Counted from the stretch's first letter, positions 16,258 to 26,707 are shown. The stretch is DNA of 26,762 bases from Chara braunii (GCA_003427395.1 BFEA01000270.1:1937524-1964285); one strand, 5' to 3'. The notes: generated by a model from the letters alone, not told the origin. Translations and numbers: made by a program.

Positions 16258-19200
16258 GTCAGTGGGTCATATCAGTCCCTTTGTCCCTCTCTTCGCTTTT
16301 GCGCTGCTTCCTGCCGGCTCTTCCTTCCCGCCCGACTCTCCGTTTTTCTACTTTCTTCATTGCGTAAGTTTATAACTCCCGGGCTTCCAATGCGTTATCG
16401 TGTCATCTCAGGAGAAAATGGGCTGGGCACGAGATCCCAACTCTGGCAGCCCGGATTTGATCATTTCTATGTGCTGGCCAGCTCAGGAAAATGAGAGTGG
16501 CAGTTGGACCGAAATGGGGCTATAGCAGAAAGAATTAGCCCCCTTCTCCCGGGTACGAGGGTGGGAAAACCTTCGATGCTAAGTGGCCAACACTGTCTTC
16601 ATGGTGTACGGGAAATATATGATGTGTTGTAGATGTAGATGTACACTGTCTTTGGAGGGTGTCTTCACCATTCAAATGTCCAGTCGAAATGCAGTTCGAG
16701 TTTCAAATTCAAATTCGATTTAAATTATGAAATTCGATTTACAATTTAAATTCCATTTATAGCAATCAGGAACAGTTGGTGACTCAGCTGCGGTTTGAAA
16801 CCATCGCCACTAGAGTTCGAACACACGAATACAGCACTGGCAAGCGCTCGGATTGTATCTTGCAAACAGCGTATTTTTGCGACTCTATTTTTTTCCTGAA
16901 ATTAAGTTATTTAAGTGGCAACAGGAGACACTAGATTTGATCTCAGTCGAAAGGCCGAGAAAAGGTACGAGTTGTTTTCTTGACGCTGTTTATGTATAGA
17001 TGACATGATGGGCGTCAATTATATGTTTTTTTTGCGTTAACTTTACCTGCTGCAGATCTTTTATTGGGCTCTCTATTCTTGTTCGTGCCCTTGATTCTAA
17101 CGTATTTCCGTTTTCACTTTTTCTTCCTCGATGCATTTTGTCATATTTGCTGTCCTCTGCTTTGCAGATGCCGTCTCTGGCTGCGTATTGCTGTCTCGGG
17201 AAGCCCGTCAATAGGTCAGTAATCGTCCTTATGCCGGCTGACCGTCATGAGAAATAAGCGACCTTCCCCCCCCCCCCCCCCCCCCCCCCCAGAGAAACAG
17301 ATTGTTTGAATTGAGCACTGAGATTAATAAAGCAGTTATTCCAAGTGCTCTTCGTGCTAGACTTGAACGAAATCTGGCTGATTATTGCTGTATTGGGAAA
17401 CCCGTCCATCGTTAGTAAAATCGACATTATGCGGAGTCATTGCGGCCTGACCTTAAAGAGAACAGAAGCACACTTCAAACAGCACAAAAAGAAAAGCACA
17501 CATGATTTGGAGTGAAAATGGTGGAAGCAATCAAGTAATTATTGATTCATACTCTCAAGTGCTTTTCGTGTTTCACTTAACCAAGTTATTTTCCTAGAGA
17601 AGAGCTGTTTTCGTTTTGGTATTTCTTTCAGTGATGGGTTTCGGGACTTCAGCGTTGTCCTTGTTAACGACTTCTCCGTTTGTTACTCACCGAGGCACGA
17701 GTTTTCCTTTTCGGATGTGTATGATTTTGACGAATGATGTGCGTGTGATCGATTGGCTGGGAAAAAAACAGGATTCAGGATCATATCAGGCTTGTTAATG
17801 ACTTCTCCGTTTGTTACTCACCAAGGCACGAGTTTTCCTTTTCGGATGTGTATGATTTTGACGAATGATGTGTGTGTGATCGATTGGCTGGAAAAAAAAA
17901 ACAGGATTCAGGATCATATCAGGCTGAATGTCGAGGTCTTGAAGAACTTCGCAGTCATGCTCCTGCTGGTAAGTTGATTGTCATCCGATTCCGCATTGTT
18001 TGCTATTTTCTGTTTTTTCTGTTTGCTTCTTTTCTGTTCCAGCATGTTCCTCGTTCTGGGAAATTAATGTTTGAGTTCACCATGTACGGGATATGATATC
18101 TGGGTGGGTATGATTTCTTTGTGTTGCGACGGCTCGAGGTTCAGAATTGCTCTACAGTCTAATCTGGGACGTGGTCCTGTTTAGGGCCTCGCCGCACCAC
18201 TGTCGAAAGCATCAAAATCTCGACGGCTGTCAGAAGAAATTCGACAGCCGCCGTTTCGACAGCTTCCCCGGTTCCCCACACAGCACAGTTGAAATGGTGA
18301 GCTCACGAGTGCGAGTATGAAAGAGACAAAGCGCGGGAGGATAGAGGAGAAGTATTCGTCGGCCCCAGCCTCAGTCCCACTCACCGAAGTATGAGGAGAA
18401 CTCGATGGCTCGGTGGGGGACGTACGTTTGAAAATGTCGGAGTTGCAGGATGGGGATGCAGCCTCGTTGGAAAGGTGTCGAAGCCCTTCCCTCCTCTGGC
18501 AAAACTACCTGTGACCGTGCTGTGTGGCGAAGGTAAACTGAAGAGAATCCTTTTTTCGACAGTCATGTGGCCCGTTCCTTAGTTGAAATCCTCATGTCTT
18601 TCCAACAGTAGTTTACAGGCAGGGATCACGCTTGACGAGAAATGACAATTTTATACAGTTGCTGCAAAGTACCTTGAATATTGGAAAGTTGTAATTAATG
18701 GCCGTTGTGAATGCTTAGTGTAAATTCTAACCGTCTGCTCCCGGCGACCTCTCTGTTGTGTCCTGGTGTCGATACTGTTCGCATTCTTTTCTCCGCGTGA
18801 CTATGCATGGACTTTGCCTGTCCACAAACTCGCTACCTCTGCACTGCTCGTCTATCTCTGGCACGGCGGTTCTCCTGTACACTTCTCCCCCACTTTCGTC
18901 GGGTATTTTCCTCTTCCTATCTACTGCCTTTTGCCCTCTTATTCGCCTTTGCTTTTCTCTCGTCTCATGGTGTTAACATTGCCTTCTTAACATCACACCG
19001 TCCCTGCCTCTACCTGCAAATTTGCCTCGTTCCTCATTTGTTGCCTGTGCCCCTCGCGTCTACTTTTCGCTCCGTTGTCCGTCTGTACTCTTCTCCTCCA
19101 ATTTCATCTCTATTCGTTTTGGCTGCTACATTCTCCTTGCCTCTTCTCTCTGCTTTTCTTTGCTATTTCCCTCGAGTACCTCCGCTGCTCTCCTCCCCTG

Positions 19201-22200
19201 TGAAGCCCTTCCTTCTACGACTATCCTTATGCTTCCGGTCGCAGTTGTGCACTCACGAAACCTGGTGTTATTTGTTGGCTCGTTTACTACCCTATTCCGT
19301 CTCATTGCGTTTTTTCTCCCCTTCCATGCTTCTGCTGTTTTTTGGGTGCGGTTGTGTGTTTTTCCTCTTTTTTTGGCTGTACCGTGGGTCTTAACAGGAG
19401 GATCAGTTTCCAGAATGGTTCCTGGCTGGTGGAGTGCGAGCATCCAGACGGGAATCTCTCGTCACTGGGGATTGCTGCTTGAGGGCAGACGAGTTTCCTC
19501 TGCCAAGGGCCAAGAAGCTTGCCACACACGACAAAAGAAAGCTGTCGAATCCGGATGATGCCGAAGACCAGAATCGACTGAGCACGTCATCGCGGCACTC
19601 GTTTGGTGCCACTGGCGCCGATGTCCCGTGGGGGGGGAACACAGGAGAATGTCTGCCCGCTGCTGGCTGGAGGTCTCAATCTCTTTCTCCGCCGACAAAT
19701 CCATGCGCAGAGCATCAGCACACCAGGACCACGGCTATGCCGGCCAAGCCAAGAAGCCGCAGTGCGAGGCCAGGGCTTCCTCTTCGCAAGACCGTATCTT
19801 TCCAAGTCCCCGTGGATACCGTCCATAACAACACGCGGGAAAGCAGCACAGGCACAGTGACAGGTCAGACTCCTGCTGAATTGTACGTTCGTCAGAAAGC
19901 GGAACCTGATGCAGGACGGACAATCGCTCATGGAAAGAGGAATGAAGCCGAACTAATTGAGAAGGTCACAACGGTTCAGAGTGTGAAGTCTCGGATTGCA
20001 ATGTTTGAAAGAGCTGCTTCTTCTGCATGCCCAGCTCTGCCAACGACGAAAGGCGGACTGTTTCCTTGTTTCACTTCCATTGGAGAGAGGAAGAGAGCGG
20101 CAACAACTACCGCCGCAACCTCAGACTGCCCGACGGTGCCAGCATCCTATCCTAAAGACACCAATGAACCTGGGGCCATCAAGAACGATCCACGAACGGT
20201 TGCTGCTGTCGCTGTCGTAGGGGGCGGGAATGGGAACGGGACCGTGGTAGTTGGAACTGGGACTCTAGCTGTCCCAACTTCGGATGTGTCAACTCCTGCT
20301 GTTCTCATCCCGGCACCTGCAGTCGTTTCCTCCGGTACAGCTGGCACCGCCGCTTCCGCTGCTGCAGCTGACCCAGCTGGCATGACCACTGCAGCTGGGA
20401 CTGCTGCTACGGCCGGGACCTCTGGTGGAGCTGGGTCTGCGGATACTGTTGGGATTGGTGGAAGTGGGACCACCGCAGCGGTGGATGTAGCAACAGTTGC
20501 TCCGGCAAAGAGTACCAAGACGACTGCAATTAGAAAACCGTGTGAATGTGGGAAAACGCAGCTGTTTTCAGCTCTCGGGAAAGAGATCTCCGTTTTGCCA
20601 GGGAAGGAGAACGGGCAATTGGCAGCTTTGTCATCAACTCAAAGCCGAGTAAAAGCTAGGCGGCTGAGTTGCCTGGGTCCGGATGCACGCTCGCTTCCAC
20701 CACTAGACGATATGACGAAGGCAATGGAGGAAAAGGGAAACAGGGAGCAGCAGATGAAGTTCACCGCAACGGAGCTGTTCCCTGCACCTGATGCAGCTCA
20801 GACAGCCGCTGTTGCTGGTACTTCGCTGTTCCCTGCACCTGCTGCCGCTCAGACAGCCGCTGTTGCCGGTACTTCTACTGCAGCTGCTAAGAGCGTGTGT
20901 TCCAATTCTAAGCACAGTACGAGAGGAGCTGTCGGTAGGCAGAGTGGCAATCCCCGAAGAACGATGTTCTGCTCTGTGGGAGTGGAAAGTGGTCGGAATC
21001 GTAAGCCCGTTGATTCCCCGGACAGGAGCTCCTCGTCTTCCTCCTCACAGCAACGATCGACTTCTCAGTCTCTCTCAGACACTGCGACTACTAGGACTGT
21101 CACCACTAATAGTACTAGTAATGCCACGAGTGCAACGAGTACGAGCACGGGAACGAGCGTGGAGGACTCGGTGAGAAGTTTCCGAGGTGAGGAAGTGGAG
21201 AGCAGGTCGGCGGAGGAGAGAGCTACAGCAGCCAGGTGCGGCGGAGGGAGAAGCGGACGCTCTCCCACTAGTATTTTGCATCATCAGCAAGACACTATCT
21301 CCTCTCGCAAACGGAGTGCCAGCATGCAATCGCGGCCGTTGCCTACTCCAGCTGGTGTTTGTCCCCGTGCTGCCGCTCCAACGGCCGTAGCAGCAGCACC
21401 AGCAGGAGTAGGCAGCAGGCAAAACAGCAAACGAGATCTCCAGCCTTCTGTTCCCCGGCAATCGGATGAGCAGCAGCAGCTGCTGAGGAGAGCTGCATCA
21501 GCGAGAGGTCCTGCAACTGCTGCAGTTGCTAGCCCAGCGATCCACACACTTGCTGCACGAGCTGCAGGTCCGTCCCTGATGGTCACACAAGAGAAGTCTT
21601 CTAGTTCTGTGTGTGCGCCGCCTCAGAAACGACGAAGCTTCTTGTCGAAATCTTACCAGCCATCTGTCTGCCAGGTGGGAGTCGCTGCCCAGAAGAATGT
21701 TCGCAATGTGCAGACACCGCAGGTTAGTATCAGGGTAGAAACCAGCAGCACTCTGCTCGAGCTGCCTAACACTGCCAGTGCCACGTGTGTTGCAGTGGGC
21801 GAATTGGCAAACGATGCGAAGCCTGTTGCAGACGTCAGCGGCAGTGGCCACGTCAGCAAATCAGGGAAGGAAGAAGCTACGGAGGGAGATTTGCCACCAA
21901 CGAACACCGTAACGTCAGCGAGTGCCCCCCTTTGTGGCGACAGCAGCAAGCATAAAGTGACTGCAGCAGAGCAGGCAAACTCGGCCAGCGACGGGCAACA
22001 AGCGAAACGCGGGGAGGAGGATGCAAGTCCTGCACGCGAGGCTGTACAGAGCTACTCCCCTGAAGCTCAGACTGTTCCTGACGGAACGATCAAGAGGGTT
22101 GATGTCAAGGATCTGGATGCAACAGTCAAAAAGATCGACGTAAAAGACGTGGTAGAGACCGAAGGTTCATCTCTGAAGATGCCTACGCAGGAGCTAAAAG

Positions 22201-22571
22201 CGACAGAGCACGTGCCTGTCGAAGAGCAGTCTTCGTCTCCATCGTGTCCATTGATATCATTTGAGGATCTGACGACGGTTGAAGCCTCTGGCAATAATGC
22301 ATATGCAAATGCTGCTCCGGAAATCACGAGTACCAACGGTACAATGAATCTCACTTGTGCCACTGGTACCACTTATACCACTGGTACCCCTAATATCACT
22401 GGTACCACTAATATGACCGGTACCACTAATATCACTGGTACCACTAGTACTACGAGTACCACTAGTACTACTAGTACCAGTGGCAGTATTGGGACCGCTG
22501 ATAGCAGTGGTGTAGTGAACAGTGGCCCTGAATGCGAGTCGCTCTCTGAGAATGCTAGTAAAGAAGATGAC

Positions 22572-22605
<34 letters not shown>

Positions 22606-24201
22606 CTGTATCCAAGGAAAGTGGCGCTGTCAGCTCAGTCGAGTCTGAGTCCTCACCTGTGGTACCTTCTTCTCTGGCTGCTCTGCTTGGCGATGCTCCA
22701 CACGGCATCCCTGGAGTGGAAGAGAACGCTCTCTCGCTCTTTGTTTCTAAATCTTGTGGCCAACCGGGTGCACTGTGGCAGCCTTCCGGTGGCAGTCTGT
22801 ACCACGAGGCCGTTCCATCCGCTCTTGCTGTGGATGTGTCTGATGTTGATCTGGAGGATCTGGGTACTAAAATCAGCTCCAGCAATAAACTCTCCTTATG
22901 TTACAAGGGTAAAGCTCTTTGCCGCTTCAGGGAGGAAAACGCTCGCCTGAGGGTTGTTGTTGGCAGTGCCCTGAATGTCCACAACTTAGGAGGGCCGAGC
23001 TTGTGTCCTTCAAGTGTCGGCATAGTCGTGGAGCCCTCGTCCTCGGCAATAGACCTTGTGAGAAAGTGTGAAGATCTGGTTGATCGCAAGCAGAGGGACA
23101 CGGGAGTGACGTGTAAATGGCGTCCGGTGGTCGTGGTTGACGACACTGGAAAGGAATCTGCTGAAGAAGACGCATGTCGAATGAGGTGAGATAGGGCCCT
23201 CTCTCAATCGCAACCCAATGTGTCCCGAGATCACAGTCTTTGTAGAACCTTTTTGCTGGAGAAAAAGCGCCGAAAAAGTGTCGAAAGCACGCATCGTCGT
23301 TATCTGCGGAGACCCTGTATGCATGCATTCATGATCTGTGGAAACGTCCGTGATCGGTGGACGCATTTATGATTCCTGGCCTTGTCATCATGGGAATGTA
23401 TTGCATGGTGGAAAAGTGTTTGATAGAGTAATGTAATGGGGAGTGCTAGAGTCTCCGGAGTCGAATTGTGCAAGAGTCAAAGCATCACATCAACCATTGA
23501 CAGTAGTGGTCACGGTGCTTTGTGCTTAAGGAGGGCGTATTGAAAAAGCTGGCAGGATAGAAATCGGAGGTAGAAGACGGTTCATGCATGTTCCAGAAAG
23601 TGAAAATGAATGGCAGGAGCTGCTTCAGGTTATGGACAGTTAAAAGGAGCGTGCAGAGAGAGTCCCCCCAAAAGCCGGTTTTGTTGTCTTGCTTGGTGTG
23701 TATTGCAGTAGAGAAAGCAGAATTCGTCTCCCGGCTTGAGCGATTCTGGATTGGTAGATTCTGCTACGGCTGTTAGGGATAAGGCGGAGTGTTTGTATAC
23801 GTTGCCGAAGATAAGGTTTTACAGAATTTGAAGGTCATCTTTTCCGTTCTGAGCTGTCGTTTGTGATTGTAAAACGTGTCCTGATTTCTCTGGCCGGTTC
23901 TCCTCCCCCGTCCTGTCGTTTTGCCTGATTCTCGTGTCATTTGCTCTTTCTCGTTTCGTGTGCTCGTTGCAGGGTTGAGCTGGTTGGTGGACAGAACTGT
24001 TCTGCAGGAACAGGGTTCTTCCGGTACCGTCCATTCGGGCAAATGCTGGAGAGGTTGGACGTCAATTTAGCAGATGACGTCGCCTTGAGGGACATTCTCC
24101 CATTGGATTCGCTCATCGAAATAGAGTTCAATGTGCATGCCTACGAGCAACCCACGTGCCGCGGGTTGGAGTTGCTCGCTCACAAGGTCACCATTGTGTG
24201 A
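16100..24201 (+). CDS. NEN-like DEDDh-fold exonuclease protein, 5' incomplete, catalytic residues substituted
   Basis: Spliced model: 16100-16257, 17168-17214, 17905-17968, 19398-23185, 23973-24201. All introns are GT-AG (910, 690, 1429 and 787 bp) and phases agree throughout. The roughly 1,428-residue product has the second half of an exonuclease domain (RVWAGHNI..., MPSLAAYCCLGKPVNR, IQDHIRLNVEVLKNF), a very long low-complexity linker, and a C-terminal domain with KWRPVVVVDD and GLELLAHKVTIV. This order is that of plant NEN proteins, which are about 500 residues from memory and act in phloem sieve-element nuclear breakdown in Arabidopsis. Oddities: motif II Asp is His, motif III His is Asn and its Asp is His; the linker is greatly expanded; exons are duplicated in the introns. 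The start and motif I lie upstream and are unidentified. Family assignment is firm; activity is doubtful. A decaying copy cannot be excluded, but the open 3.8-kb exon argues for selection. Confidence 0.85.
16412..16494 (+). pseudogene. Possible decayed duplicate of the motif II exon start
   Basis: TATCGTGTCATCTCAG then GAGAAAATGGGCTGGGCACG resembles TATCATTGTGTCTTACAG then GAAGAGTATGGGCAGGGCAC at the real exon (16084-16120), including the acceptor. Downstream similarity fades within about 40 bases. Lying 312 bp downstream within the following intron, it fits a tandem duplication since degraded. Confidence 0.4.
17168..17214 (+). CDS. NEN-like gene, 47-nt micro-exon (n+1)
   Basis: Acceptor TTTGCAG ending 17167, donor ATAG|GTCAGT at 17214. 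Reads MPSLAAYCCLGKPVN plus AG of a split Arg codon (phase 2). It corresponds to the MASLATYFGLG..HR segment just before motif III in NEN proteins. The expected motif III histidine is Asn (AAT, 17210-17212). Its fit in phase with both neighbours and its exact alignment without gap to the preceding exon make it convincing despite the size. A diverged copy lies at about 17361-17411. Confidence 0.85.
17266..17290. repeat. 25-base poly-C tract in intron
   Basis: An uninterrupted run of 25 C on the sense strand, 52 bases after the donor at 17214, between the real micro-exon and its decayed copy. Confidence 0.97.
17361..17411 (+). pseudogene. Decayed duplicate of the 47-nt micro-exon
   Basis: After TCGTGCTAG the frame LERNLADYCCIGKPVHR matches MPSLAAYCCLGKPVNR of the real exon at 17168, and the flanking intron also matches (AGTAAAATCGACATTATGCG against AGTAATCGTCCTTATGCCG). 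The donor has changed from AG|GTCAGT to CGTTAGT, which would shift the frame by one base relative to the next exon. It keeps the motif III histidine codon (CAT) that the real exon has lost. The duplication offset is about 197 bp. Confidence 0.7.
17660..17923. repeat. 131/133-bp tandem duplication including an exon acceptor
   Basis: CTTGTTAACGACTTCTCCGT at 17660 and CTTGTTAATGACTTCTCCGT at 17791 begin two nearly identical copies that run through the intron end, the CAG acceptor and GATTCAGGATCATATCAGG of the exon. The copies differ at a handful of sites and in A-run length. Only the second copy continues into the full exon. Confidence 0.97.
17905..17968 (+). CDS. NEN-like gene, 64-nt micro-exon with motif III region (n+2)
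   Basis: Acceptor AAAACAG ending 17904, donor CTG|GTAAGT at 17968. It completes Arg and reads IQDHIRLNVEVLKNFAVMLL L, phase 0 at the end. It aligns with the SLDDVRMNLEVLKYCATVLF type segment of NEN proteins; the motif III aspartate position is His (CAT, 17915-17917). The same acceptor with the first 19 exon bases is duplicated 131-133 bp upstream (17660-17790). Confidence 0.87.
18184..18262. repeat. Element terminus plus nested hairpin in intron
   Basis: GGGCCTCGCCGCACCACT at 18183 differs at one base from the MITE terminus at 3538. It is followed by a hairpin-forming stretch: CTGTCGAAA at 18201 pairs with TTTCGACAG ending 18262, and CGGCTGTC with GACAGCCG inside. No clear right terminus was found, so it is a partial or rearranged copy within the intron 17969-19397. 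Confidence 0.6.
18760..19397. other. Pyrimidine-rich 3' half of the 1.4-kb intron
   Basis: A long C/T-rich stretch free of AG for short spans, leading to the acceptor CTTAACAG. The Ser/Leu/Phe-rich open frames here (for example 18807-19394) follow from composition; the real exon starts at 19398. Confidence 0.6.
19398..23185 (+). CDS. NEN-like gene, giant 3.8-kb exon (low-complexity linker and start of C-terminal domain)
   Basis: Acceptor CTTAACAG ending 19397; the exon opens EDQFPEWFLAGGVRASRRES in phase 0, matching the phase of the 17968 donor, and ends ATGAG|GTGAG at 23185 in phase 2. It has 1,262 codons without a stop. In order: a basic region with RKTVSFQV (19785-19808); a short helical-looking island VKSRIAMFERAASS (about 19984-20025); an Ala/Gly/Thr/Val-rich stretch (20150-20510); a 17-residue tandem repeat (20775-20876); Ser/Arg-rich stretches; TGTTNI hexapeptide repeats (22361-22482); 13 Asp (22566-22604); then an ordered part with LCYKGKALCRFREENARLRV and RKCEDLVDRK...CKWRPVVVVDD, like the NEN C-terminus. 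Overlapping frames on both strands are shadows. Confidence 0.9.
20775..20876. repeat. 51-bp in-frame coding repeat, two copies
   Basis: CTGTTCCCTGCACCTGATGC at 20775 recurs at 20826. It encodes LFPAPDAAQTAAVAGTS and LFPAPAAAQTAAVAGTS within the linker. The period is a multiple of three, so the frame is kept. Confidence 0.97.
22361..22482. repeat. 18-bp in-frame coding repeat (TGTTNI)n
   Basis: ACTGGTACCACTAATATC and variants give TGTTNI/TGTTNM-type hexapeptides, running down into shorter (ACTAGT)-type TST units. Each unit carries GGTACC. All changes keep the reading frame. Confidence 0.95.
22566..22604. repeat. GAT/GAC triplet repeat encoding 13 Asp
   Basis: Thirteen Asp codons, all GAT except the second (GAC), preceded by Lys-Glu. 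It forms an acidic patch just before the ordered C-terminal region. Confidence 0.98.
23973..24201 (+). CDS. NEN-like gene, terminal exon
   Basis: Acceptor TCGTTGCAG ending 23972. Its first G completes the Arg codon left by the 23185 donor, then reads VELVGGQNCSAGTGFFRYRP...FNVHAYEQPTCRGLELLAHK VTIV and stops with TGA at 24199-24201. The pattern of an all-beta closing segment ending in a run like GIRLVAKKLxI is that of NEN C-termini as I remember them. A CT microsatellite lies 57 bases after the stop, so probably in the 3' untranslated region. Confidence 0.88.
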
Positions 24202-24964
<763 letters not shown>

Positions 24965-25116
24965 TTCTTGACGATCTATCAAGCTTCATGGAGGGAAGAT
25001 TCAAGGGTCATTCATACACGTAGGTCACGAGCGATCATTGTTCTTGACGATCTATCAAGCAAGCTTCATGGAAGATTCCAGGATCGTTCATCCACGTAGG
25101 TCACGAGCGATCATTG
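24965..25116. repeat. 76-bp tandem duplication
   Basis: TTCTTGACGATCTATCAAGC at 24965 recurs at 25041; both end in GTAGGTCACGAGCGATCATT G. The second copy has an extra AAGC and lacks a GAGG-like stretch. Confidence 0.95.
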
Positions 25117-26707
25117 AACAGCAATCAGGAAGCTGAGTTGTGTTGTGTCGATTTGTGTTGTGTCTATGTACTCTTCTTCATCGGAATTACAGTTTCGGAT
25201 TATACGATTTCTGGTGAGTGAGCTTAGAACTTGGCGGAGTCCATACTCACATTTCGACATGTGAGCGTTCCATGATTGTTCGATCAATCGGAGGAGAATA
25301 CAGGTTAATATGCAGATGCTGTGTCTGCATGTCTTTTGCCCTGCCCCCACACGTTTCCAATCCCTTTGTTTCTTTTCCTGTGCCTCACGCAATCCCTTCT
25401 TCCACGTCAGTGCAACTGTTCCTGACGTCTTCATCCACCTTCTCTGACCGAACAGGAGAAGCCAATCAAACAGCGGAGGCAGTGGTGAGGATTATGTTGA
25501 TCTTATGGATGACTCGCTCGCTATACGTCAGTGAAGGTGATGATGGGAAGGCTGCCTTTTCCTCGAGGAAATCGGCAGACTACTACTCCGCAGATATTTA
25601 ATCTGCTAGACTGTGACCATGACCTATCGAACATTAGGACTTTACTACATTTCTGAGCGACACCATTTCTGAGCGACGCCAACCATCACTGCGCGACGAA
25701 ATTTGTGCAGCGTGTCTGAGTTAGTCAAGGGCGAACTGCTACCGTGAGGCGCAAGACCCCAGCTGATACTGCATGATCGCGGCTGAAAGCAAGGCAAGCA
25801 GATTGTAACTTGTGATATTGTGGTTGGAGGCAGGCTGTGGCGGAATGGCATGGATGGAAGGAGGATGTGGTTGCTGATCTGAGAGAAGGGGTGGGTGGAT
25901 CTATACGGGACTTCCAGAAGGTACTACAGTCATACCGAGAATTGTTCTGCTGCGGAATCTGGCCATGATTGCAGTCTGTTACGGTGCAGAATTTGCCCCC
26001 TAACTGACTATCAGCGTGGAAGAATCAACAGTGCAAAGAACTTGGTGGCTTTGGGAAATTGGCGTGATGGCGAACGACTTTTCTGAATTGGCGTTGTCGA
26101 CTACTTTCTGATCCATGGCCGCGCGGGACCGATTCCCACTTCGGGTCTCCTTGGACAAAGTGCCACTTGCCTGGATTCTCGGTTTTCGGTCGTTGATATC
26201 ACAGCCATCGACGGTCAGTCAGGAACACAGAATCTCAACGAGTGGGACTTTGCTCCTGATGCGAGGCTTGTATTATACAGAACAGAAGAATACATAGATG
26301 TTCGAACGAACTCCCGTTTTCCAGTTTTTTTTTAGCTTGTGTTTCGGGCTTTCGAGTGGCAGCGAGTCCTAATAAATTATGAGAGATAGTGAAAGAAATA
26401 GGTTGGGAGTATGTTCGATATGAGAGCCTTGAATTCGCTGGTCAGTAGATGATGCGAAAGCGAAGCAGGAGGAGAAGGAGACGAGGGATGGGTAAGCCAA
26501 TGGGGACAGGGGCGTTTTGTTGTCCCTAAGTTTGTCTACCCCTTCAAGAAAGGGTATCCGTATGCGGTGCGGAGTGTACGTTTTGCAGTCTTTGCAAAAT
26601 TGGCTATTCGTTGTTTCGCTCTCCAGCTTCTTTGTTGTGTCAATATTTTACAAATCTCTATTCCCTCCCATGCATTTGTCCACTTGCAGGCCTATCCCTC
26701 GTCCCCT

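Noticed and set aside
18758-19558. Long open frames (for example 195 aa at 18807-19394 and 178 aa at 19022-19558) as genes
   Set aside because: They lie in the pyrimidine-rich end of an intron; Ser/Leu/Phe composition follows from C/T content and the second overlaps the real exon in another frame.
19603-23146. Many minus-strand and alternative-frame ORFs inside the giant exon
   Set aside because: They are shadows of a GC-balanced repetitive coding exon; poly-Ser and poly-Met frames come from reading the GAT repeat in other frames.
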